Assembly: GCF_051401765.1 (NCBI RefSeq)
Contig: NW_027480440.1
Coordinates: 4,464,001 to 4,528,000, forward strand
Direction: 5' to 3'
DNA: 64,000 nucleotides
DNA from: Calliopsis andreniformis
Taxonomy: Eukaryota; Arthropoda; Insecta; Hymenoptera; Andrenidae
Shown here piece by piece: positions 55,041 to 64,000 of this stretch. A model generated the notes under the pieces. It saw nothing but the letters and a program-made list of their open reading frames with translations. It was not told the DNA's origin and did no database searches. A program made the position numbers and the translations under genes. Every line of letters starts with the position of its first letter. The first letter of the stretch is position 1.

Positions 55041-57050
55041 CCTCAATACCGAATCCTCAATCCTGAATCCTCAATCTTCAGCCCTCAGTCCTCAACAATC
55101 AATTGTCAATCCTCGATCCTCAATAGAATATCGTCAACTCACAGTTTTCAATACACAATCCCCATTCTTCAATCTTCAAATCTCAATCCACAAACACCAA
55201 TTCTCGTCTCTCAACCCTCAGCACTCAGTCCTCAATCTTCAATCCTCAATCCTCAATCCTCAAACTTCAATCCTCAATACTCAATCTTCAATCCTCAATC
55301 CTGAATTCTCAATCCTCAATGCTCAATCCTCAATCGTCCATCCTCAATCCCCAATCCTCAACCTTCAATCCTCAATCCTCAATCCTCAATCCTCAATCCT
55401 CAATCTTCAATCCTCAATACTCAATCTTCAATCCTCAATCCTAAATCCTCAATCCTCAATGCTCAATCCTCAATCCTCAATCTTCAATCCTCAGTACTCA
55501 ATCTGCAATCCTCAAACCTCAGTCCTCACTCCTCAATCCTCATTCTTCAATCCTCCATACCGAATCCGCAATCTTCAATCCTCAATCCTCAATCCTCAAT
55601 TCTCAATCCTCAATCCTCAGACCCCAGACTTCAAACATCAATACTCAACCCTCAGTCCTCGTCCTCAATTCACAACCCTCAATCCTCAATCCTCAATCTT
55701 CAATCATTAATATTCAATCTTCAATCCTCAATTCTCAATCCTCAATCCATAACCCTCAATCCTCAATGTTCAATCCTCAATACCCAATCCTCAGTCTTCA
55801 ATCCTCAATCCTCAATCGTCAATACTCAATCCTCAATCCTCAGTCCTCAAACCTCAATCCTGAATCCTCAATCCTGAATCCTCAATCTTCAGCCCTGAGT
55901 CCGCATCAATCAGTTGTCAATCCTCAATCCTCAATAGAATATCCTCAATTCACAGCTTTCAATACTCAATTCTCAATCTGCAATCTTCAGATCTCTATAC
56001 ACAAACATCAATTCTCATCACTCAACCCTCAATACTCAGTCCCCAATCCCCAATCTTCAATCCTCAATCCTCAATCCTGAATCCTCAATCTTAATCTTCA
56101 ATCCTCAATACTAAATCTTCAATCCTCAATCCTCAATCCTGAATCCTCAATCTTAATCTTCAACCCTCAATACTCAATCCTCAATACTTCTATCCTCAAT
56201 CCTCAACCCTCAATCCTCAATCCTCAATCCTCAATCCTCAATCATCAATCCTCAGTCCCATATCCTCAATCTTCAATACTCAATCCTCAATACTCAATCT
56301 TCAATCCTCAATCCTCAATCCTCAATCCTCAATCCTCATTCTTCAATCCTCAACACCCAATCCTCAATGTTCAATCCTCAATCCTCAATCCTCAATTCTC
56401 AATCCTCAATCCTCAATCCTCAGACCTCAAACGTCAATTTTCAACCCTCAGTCCTCGTCCTCAATCCACAACCCTCAATCCTCAATCCTCAATCTTCAGC
56501 CCTCTGTCCACAACAATCAATTGTCAATCCTCAGACCTCAATAGAATATACTCAATTCACAGTTTTCAATACTCAATCCCCATTCTTCGATCTTCAAATC
56601 TCAATCCACAAACATGAATTCTCATCACTCAACCCTCAGCACTCAGTCCTCAATCTTCAATTCTCAATCCTCAATCCTCAATCTTCAATACTCAATACTC
56701 AATATTCAATCCTCAATCCTCAATTCTCAATCCTCAATGCTCAATCCCAAATCGTCAATCCTCAATCCCCAATCCTCAATCTTCAATCCTCAATCCTCAA
56801 TCCTCAATCCTCAATCCTCAATCTTCAATCCTCAATACTCAATCTTCAATCCTCAATCCTAAATCCTCAATCCTCAATCCTCAATCCTCAATCCTCAATC
56901 TTCAATCCTCAACACTCGATCTGCAATCCTCAACCCTCAGTCCTCACTCCTCAATCCTCATTCTTCAATACTCAATACCGCATCCGCAATCTTCAATCCT
57001 CAATCCTCAATCCTCAATCTTGAATTCTCAATCCTCAATCCTCAATCCTC
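55041..57050 (+). repeat. Block D, third copy
   Basis: From 55,459 it aligns to 47,764 at 7,695 bp; from about 56,614 it aligns to 49,520 at 7,094 bp. The 601-bp difference is a deletion that removes the CAATCAGTTGTGAATCC and decayed-dyad segment. TTCCACAA-type diverged modules remain near 55,190, 55,997 and 56,607. Confidence 0.78.
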
Positions 57051-59220
57051 AGACCTCAAACGTCAATACTCAACCCTCAGTCCTCGTCCTTAATCCACAA
57101 TCCTCAATCCTCAATCCTCAATCCTCAATCCTCAGCCCTTAAACCTCAATCCTGAATCCTCAATCCTGAATTCTCAATCTTCAGCCCTGAGTCCGCAACA
57201 ATCAGTTGTCAATCCTCAATCCTCAATAGAATATCCTCAATTCACAGTTTTCAATACTCAATTCTCAATCTGCAATCGTCAGATCTCTATCCACAAACAT
57301 CAATTCTCATCACTCAACCCTCAATACTCAGTCCCCAATCCTCAATCCCGAATCCACAATCCTGAATCCTCAATCTTCAATCCTCAATCCCCAGTCCTCA
57401 ATCTTCAATCCTCAATGCTGAATCCCCAATACTCAATCCTCAGTCCTCAATCCTCAATGCTTAATCCTCAAAACTCAATCCTCAACCCTCAATCCTCAAT
57501 CCACAATCTTCAATCCTCAATACTCAGTATTCAATCCTCAATCCTCAATCCTCAATCTTCAATGCTCAATCCTCAATCCTCAATCCTCAATCCTCATTCT
57601 TCAATCCTCAATACCCAATCCTCAATCTTCATTCCTCAATCCTCAATCCTCAATTCTCAATCCTCAATCCTCAGTCCTCAGCCCTCGAACCTCAATCCTC
57701 AACCCTCAGCCCTCATCCTCAATCCTCAATCCTCAATCCTCAATCCTCAATCCTCCATCTTCAATCCTCAATATTCAATCTTCAATAATCAATCCTCAAT
57801 TCTCAAACCTCAATACTCAATCCTCTATCGTCAAACCTCAGTCCCCAATCCTCAATCTTCAATCCTCAATCCTCAATCCTCAATCCTCAATCCTCAATCT
57901 TCAATCCTCAATACTCAGTCTTCAATCCTCAATCCTCAATTACAAATCCTCAATCCTCATTCTTCAATCCTCAATCCCCAATCCTCAATCTTCAATCCTC
58001 ATTCTTCAATCCTCAATACCCAATGCTCAATCTTCAATCCTCAATCCTCAATCCTGAGTCCTCAACCTTCAGCCCTCAGTCCACAACAATCAGTAGTCAA
58101 TCCTCAATCCTCAATAGAATATCCTGAATTCTCAGGATTCTATACTCAAACCTCAATCCTCAACCCTCAGCCCTTATTCTCAATCCTCAATCCACAATCC
58201 TCAAACCTCAATCCTCAACCGTCAGTACACGTCCTCAATCTTCAAACCTTAATCCTCAATCCTCCCATCTTCAATCATCAATACTCAATCTTCAATCCTC
58301 AATCCTCAATCCTCAATGCTCAATCCTCAATCCTCAGTATTCAACACTCAACCCTCAACCATCAGTCCTCAATACTCAATCATCAATCCTCAATCCTCAA
58401 TCCTCAATCCTCAATCTTCAATCCTCAATACTCAATCTTCAATCCTCAATCCTCAATCCTCAATCCTCAATCCTCAATCCTCAATCCTCAAACGTCAATC
58501 TTCAATCCCCAGTACTCAACCTTCAATCGTCAATCCTCAATCCTCAATCCTTAATCCTCATTCTTCAATCCTCAATACCCAATCCTCAATCTTCAATCCT
58601 CAATCATCAATCCTCAATCCACAATCCTCAATCTTCAATCCTCAATCCTCAATCCTCAATCTTCAATCCTCAATCCTCAATCCTCAATCTTCAATCCTCA
58701 ATACTCAATCTTCGATCCTCAATCCTCAATCTTCAATCCTCAATCCTCAATCCTCAATCCTCAATCCTCAATGTTCAATACGCAATACCCAATCCTCAAC
58801 CTTCAATCCTCAATCCTCAATCTTCAATCCTCAATCCTCAATCCTCAATCTTCAATCCTTAATACTCAATCTTCAATCCTCAATCCTCAATCCTCAATCC
58901 TCAATCCTCATTCTTCAATCTTCAACACCCAATCCTCAATCTTCAATCCTCAATCCTCAATCCTCAATTCTCAATCCTCAATCCTTAATCCACAGACCTC
59001 AAACATCAATACTCAACCCTCAGTCCTCGTCCTCAATCCACAACCCTCAATCCTCGATCCTCAATCATCAATCATCAATATTCAACCTTCAATCCTCAAT
59101 CCTCAATCCTCAATACTCAATCCTCAATCCTCAATGTTCAATCCTCAATACCCAATCCTCAATCTTCAATCCTCAATCCTCAATCCTCAATCCTCAATAT
59201 TCAATCCTCAATACTCAATC
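57051..59220 (+). repeat. Marker region plus 1,188-family unit
   Basis: 57,051-57,650 aligns to 60,718-61,320 at 3,667 bp (GCTGAATCCCC at 57,417 and 61,084; AATCGTCAGATC private to these two copies). 58,447-59,130 aligns to 61,381-62,064 at 2,934 bp. The dyad lies at 58,121. Confidence 0.8.
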
Positions 59221-60700
59221 TTCAATCCTCAATCCTCAATCCTCAACCCTCAGACCTCATCGTCAATCCTCAATTCTCAATCCTCAATCTTCAATCCTCA
59301 ATCCTCAATCCTCAGTTAGCAATCCTCAATCCTCAATACTCAGACCTCAGGCATCAATGCTCAACCCTCAGTCCTCGTCCTCAATCCACAACCCTCAATC
59401 CTCAATCCACAATCTTCAATCATAAATATTCAATCTTCAATACTCAATACTCAATCCTCAATCCTCAATTCTCAATCCTCAATCTTCAATCCTCAATCCT
59501 CAATCCTCAATCCTCAATCCTCAACCTTCAATCCTCAACACTCAATCTTCAATCCTCAATACTGAATCCTCAATCCTCAATCCTCAATCCTCAATCCTCA
59601 ACCCTCAATCCTCAATATTCAATCCTCAATACTCAATCTTCAATCCTCAATCCTCAATCCTCAACCCTCAGACCTCATCGTCAATACTCAATTCTCAATC
59701 CTCAATCCCCAATCTTCAGTCCTCAGTACTTAATCTTCAATCCTCAACCCTCAGTCCTCAAACCACAATTCTGAATCCTCAATACTCAATCTTCAATCCT
59801 CAACCTTCAATCCTCAATACTCAATCTTCAATCCTCAATCCTCAATCTTCAATCCTCAATACTCAATCTTCAATCCTCAATCCTCAATACTCAATCTTCA
59901 ATCCTCAATCCTCAATCCTCAATCCTCAATCCTCAATCCTCAATCCTCAATCGTCAATCTTCAATCCTCAATACTCAATCTTCAATCCTCAATCCTCAAT
60001 CCTCAATCCTCATTCTTCAAGCCTCAGTACCCAATCCTCAATCTTCAATCCTCAATCCTCAACCCTCAATCCTCAAGCGTCAATCCTCAATCCTCAATCC
60101 TCAACCCTCAACCCTCAGTCCTCAAACCTCAATACCGAATCCTCAATCCTGAATCCTCACCTTCAGCCCTCAGTCCTCAACAATCAATTGTCGATCCTCG
60201 ATCCTCAATAGAATATCGTCAATTCACAGTTTTCAATACACAATCCCCATTCTTCAATCTTCAAATCTCAATCCACAAACACCAATCCTCGTCTCTCAAC
60301 CCTCAGCACTCAGTCCTCAATCTTCAATCCTCAATCCTCAATCCTCAAACTTCAATCCTCAATACTCAATCTTCAATCCTCAATCATGAATTCTCAATCC
60401 TCAATGCTGAATCCTCAATCTTCCATCCTCAATCCCCAATCCTCAACCTTCAATCCTCAATCCTCAATCCTCAATCCTCAATCCTCAATCTTCAATCCTC
60501 AATACTCAATCTTCAATCCTCAACCCTAAATCCTCAATCCTCAATGCTCAATCCTCAATCCTCAATCTTCAATCCTCAATGCTCAATCTGCAATCCTCAA
60601 TCCTCAGTCCTCACTCCTCAATCCTCATTCTTCAATCCTCAATACCGAATCCGCAATCTTCAATCCTCAATCCTCAATCCTCAATCTTGAATTCTCAATC
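59221..60700 (+). repeat. Homologue of 41.7-43.2 kb
   Basis: Offset 17,526 bp at the CAGACCTCATCG pair (59,250 and 59,668), then 17,505 bp at TTCAAGCCTCA (60,016 against 42,511). The AGAATATCGTC module lies near 60,212. A 1-bp change, CTCACCTTCAGCC near 60,157, shortens one unit. Confidence 0.78.
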
Positions 60701-62100
60701 CTCAATCCTCAATCCTCAGACCTCAAACGTCAATACTCAACCCTCAGTCCTCGTCCTCAATCCACAATCCTCAATCCTCAATCCTCAATCCTCAATCCTC
60801 AGCCCTTAAACCTCAATCCTGAATCCTCAATCCTGAATTCTCAATCTTCAGCCCTGAGTCCGCAACAATCAGTTGTCAATCCTCAATCCTCAATAGAATA
60901 TCCTCAATTCACAGTTTTCAATACTCAATTCTCAATCTGCAATCGTCAGATCTCTATCCACAAACATCAATTCTCATCACTCAACCCTCAATACTCAGTC
61001 CCCAATCCTCAATCCCGAATCCACAATCCTGAATCCTCAATCTTCAATCCTCAATCCCCAGTCCTCAATCTTCAATCCTCAATGCTGAATCCCCAATACT
61101 CAATCCTCAGTCCTCAATCCTCAATGCTTAATCCTCAAAACTCAATCCTCAACCCTCAATCCTCAATCCACAATCTTCAATCCTCAATACTCAGTATTCA
61201 ATCCTCAATCCTCAATCCTCAATCCTCAATCTTCAATGCTCAATCCTCAATCCTCAATCCTCAATCCTCATTCTTCAATCCTCAATACCCAATCCTCAAT
61301 CTTCATTCCTCAATCCTCAATCCTCAATTCTCAATCCTCAATCCTCAATCTTCAATCCTCAATACTCAATCTTCAATCCTCAATCCTCAATCCTCAATCC
61401 TCAATCCTCAATCCTCAATCCTCAAACGTCAATCTTCAATCCCCAGTACTCAACCTTCAATCGTCAATCCTCAATCCTCAATCCTTAATCCTCATTCTTC
61501 AATCCTCAATACCCAATCCTCAATCTTCAATCCTCAATCATCAATCCTCAATCCACAATCCTCAATCTTCAATCCTCAATCCTCAATCCTCAATCTTCAA
61601 TCCTCAATCCTCAATCCTCAATCTTCAATCCTCAATACTCAATCTTCGATCCTCAATCCTCAATCTTCAATCCTCAATCCTCAATCCTCAATCCTCAATC
61701 CTCAATGTTCAATACGCAATACCCAATCCTCAACCTTCAATCCTCAATCCTCAATCTTCAATCCTCAATCCTCAATCCTCAATCTTCAATCCTTAATACT
61801 CAATCTTCAATCCTCAATCCTCAATCCTCAATCCTCAATCCTCATTCTTCAATCTTCAACACCCAATCCTCAATCTTCAATCCTCAATCCTCAATCCTCA
61901 ATTCTCAATCCTCAATCCTTAATCCACAGACCTCAAACATCAATACTCAACCCTCAGTCCTCGTCCTCAATCCACAACCCTCAATCCTCGATCCTCAATC
62001 ATCAATCATCAATATTCAACCTTCAATCCTCAATCCTCAATCCTCAATACTCAATCCTCAATCCTCAATGTTCAATCCTCAATACTCAATCTTCAATCCT
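60701..62100 (+). repeat. Second marker and 1,188-family segment, internally deleted
   Basis: Joins the left part of 57,051-58,440 (to about 61,340) directly to the right part (from about 61,345), giving offsets of 3,667 then 2,934 bp. The 733-bp loss relative to the first copy removes the dyad and the CAGTATTCAACACTC module. Confidence 0.78.
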
Positions 62101-63123
62101 CAATCCTCAATCCTCAACCCTCAGACCTCATCGTCAATACTCAATTCTCAATCCTCAATCCCCAATCTTCAGTCCTCAGTACTTAATCTTCAATCCTCAA
62201 CCCTCAGTCCTCAAACCACAATTCTGAATCCTCAATACTCAATCTTCAATCCTCAACCTTCAATCCTCAATACTCAATCTTCAATCCTCAATCCTCAATC
62301 TTCAATCCTCAATACTCAATCTTCAATCCTCAATCCTCAATACTCAATCTTCAATCCTCAATCCTCAATCCTCAATCCTCAATCCTCAATCCTCAATCCT
62401 CAATCGTCAATCTTCAATCCTCAATACTCAATCTTCAATCCTCAATCCTCAATCCTCAATCCTAATTCTTCAAGCCTCAGTACCCAATCCTCAATCTTCA
62501 ATCCTCAATCCTCAACCCTCAATCCTCAATCTTCAATCCTCAATGCTCAATCTGCAATCCTCAATCCTCAGTCCTCACTCCTCAATCCTCATTCTTCAAT
62601 CCTCAATACCGAATCCGCAATCTTCAATCCTCAATCCTCAATCCTCAATTCTCAATCCTCAATCCTCAGACCCCAGACTTCAAACATCAATACTCAACCC
62701 TCAGTCCTCGTCCTCAATTTACAACTCTCAATCCTCAATCCTCAATCTTCAGTCATTAATATTCAATCTTCAATCCTCAATTCTCAATCCTCAATCCATA
62801 ACCCTCAATCCTCAATGTTCAATCCTCAATACCCAATCCTCAGTCTTCAATCCTCAATCCTCAATCCTCAATACTCAATCCTCAATCCTCAGTCCTCAAA
62901 CCTCAATCCTGAATCCTCAATCCTGAATCCTCAATCTTCAGCCCTGAGTCCGCATCAATCAGTTGTCAATCCTCAATCCTCAATAGAATATCCTCAATTC
63001 ACAGCTTTCAATACTCAATTCTCAGTCTGCAATCTTCAAATCTCTATCCACAAACATCAATTCTCATCACTCAACCCTCAACACTCAGTCCCCAATCCTC
63101 AATATTCAATCCTCAATCCTCAA
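62101..63123 (+). repeat. Short mosaic of CAGACCTCATCG and block D pieces
   Basis: TCAGACCTCATCG at 62,120, TTCAAGCCTCAGTACCC near 62,470, then a block D piece from about 62,530 (CCGAATCCGC, CAGACCCCAGAC, CATAACCC, GTCCGCATCAATCAG), similar to 43,070-43,650. No gene is visible. Confidence 0.7.
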
Positions 63124-64000
63124 TCCTGAGTCCTCAACCTTCAGCCCTCAGTCCACAACAATCAGTAGTCAATCCTCAATCCTCAATAGAATATCCTGAA
63201 TACTCAGGATTCTATACTCAAACCTCAATCCTCAACCCTCAGCCCTGATTCTCAATCCTCAATCCACAATCCTCAAACCTCAATCCTCAACCGTCAGTAC
63301 TCGTCCTCAATCTTCAAACCTCAATCCTCAATCCTCCCATCTTCAATCATCAATACTCAATCTTCAATCCTCGATCCTCAATCCTCAATGCTCAATCCTC
63401 AATCCTCAGTATTCAACACTCAACCCTCAACCATCAGTCCTCAATACTCAATCATCAATCCTCAATCCTCAATCCTCAATCCTCAATCTTCAATCCTCAA
63501 TACTCAATCTTCAATCCTCAATCCTCAATCCTCAATCCTCAATCCTCAATCCTCAATCCTCAAACGTCAATCTTCAATCCCCAGTACTCAACCTTCAATC
63601 GTCAATCCTCAATCCTCAATCCTTAATCCTCATTCTTCAATCCTCAATACCCAATCCTCAATCTTCAATCCTCAATCATCAATCCTCAATCCACAATCCT
63701 CAATCTTCAATCCTCAATCCTCAATCCTCAATCCTCAATCCTCAATCCTCAATCCTCAATCTTCAATCCTCAATACTCAATCTTCGATCCTCAATCCTCA
63801 ATCTTCAATCCTCAATCCTCAATCCTCAATCCTCAATCCTCAATGTTCAATACGCAATATCCAATCCTCAACCTTCAATCCTCAAACCTCAATCCTCAAT
63901 CCTCAATCCTCAATCCTCAATCCTCAATCTTCAATCCTTAATACTCAATCTTCAATCATCAATCCTCAATCGTCAATCCTCAATCCTCATTCTTCAATCT
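63124..64000 (+). repeat. 1,188-family unit, cut by the window's right edge
   Basis: Collinear with 58,051-58,930 at about 5,072 bp. Carries the dyad with a changed centre (63,193-63,210, ATAC instead of ATTC, which destroys the EcoRI site but keeps both arms), CAAACGTCAATCTTC (63,561) and GTTCAATACGCAATATCC (near 63,844). The array continues past 64,000. Confidence 0.8.

Larger units (their letters stand above)
1..64000 (+). repeat. 7-bp satellite array (CAATCCT)n spanning the whole window
   Basis: Nearly every position falls in a TCA-anchored 7-bp period with consensus CAATCCT on the + strand. Common variants are CAATCTT, CAATACT, CAATTCT, CAACCCT, CAGTCCT, CAATCGT and CAATCAT. G is rare on the + strand (typically zero to three per 60 bases), and the G-rich strand AGGATTG stays on the - strand throughout, so there is no inverted block. 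I saw no transposon, tRNA, rRNA or unique-sequence interval. Both window edges are still in repeat. The size and nested HOR structure indicate eukaryotic satellite DNA; chromosomal location and species are unknown. Confidence 0.98.

Noticed and set aside
1..64000. CRISPR array
   Set aside because: The period is 7 bp without unique spacers, and no cas-like gene is present.
1..64000. Telomere repeat
   Set aside because: The G-rich strand AGGATTG has only GG, differs from known telomere units such as TTTAGGG or TTAGGG, and is highly variant and HOR-organised. A subtelomeric location remains possible.
1..64000. Heptad coiled-coil protein suggested by the 7-residue period
   Set aside because: The heptapeptide Ser-Ile-Leu-Asn-Pro-Gln-Ser has a proline in every repeat and lacks a proper a/d hydrophobic pattern. 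The period comes from the DNA repeat.
1..64000. Genes on the - strand
   Set aside because: AGGATTG repeats place TGA in every frame each 21 bases, and no long - strand frame exists.

Overview
The whole window is one uninterrupted, single-orientation array of a 7-bp satellite, CAATCCT on the + strand (AGGATTG on the - strand). I found no gene, RNA gene, transposon or unique-sequence island, and neither array edge lies inside the window, so the array is longer than 64 kb. A heptamer array of this size with nested higher-order repeats (HORs) points to a eukaryotic heterochromatic block (centromeric, pericentromeric, subtelomeric or sex-chromosomal). The species cannot be read from the sequence.

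The array has at least four levels. (1) The 7-bp monomer, with common variants CAATCTT, CAATACT, CAATTCT, CAACCCT and CAGTCCT. (2) Recognisable modules of strongly diverged heptamers, still mostly in 7-bp register, for example the AATAGAATATC...CCACAAACATC module and an 18-bp dyad, ATCCTGAATTCTCAGGAT. (3) Tandem duplications of 98 bp to about 2.4 kb. (4) Large units of several kb.

Layout. 1-641: tail of an upstream unit, matching 33,188-33,828. 642-21,723: a clean triplet of a ~7.02-kb HOR (7,025, 7,018 and 7,039 bp), each copy carrying an internal ~1.75-kb doublet. 21,724-22,381: a mosaic bridge. 22,382-26,760: a 2.3-kb doublet. 26,761-29,154: mosaic, including a ~1.55-kb relative of the ~1.75-kb subunit with a 273-bp in-register deletion. 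29,155-32,750 and 35,051-38,646: two copies, 5,896 bp apart, of a 3.6-kb block that contains a 1,188-bp dimer. Between them lie 33,188-34,362, which resembles the window's left end, and a 467-bp doublet. 38,647-64,000: a mosaic of the same modules in units of 2.4 to 7 kb, with block pairs at offsets near 5.8, 4.7-4.9, 7.1-7.7, 2.4, 3.7, 2.9 and 17.5 kb.

The many + strand open frames are a by-product of the repeat. Seven is 1 modulo 3, so all three forward frames of pure repeat read the same stop-free heptapeptide (Gln-Ser-Ser-Ile-Leu-Asn-Pro), while the - strand meets TGA every 21 bases in every frame. I therefore annotate no CDS. The main points of interest are the nested HOR structure with readable junctions, the complete strand polarity, the frame-invariant reading, and the conserved dyad and diverged modules that survive inside the simple repeat.
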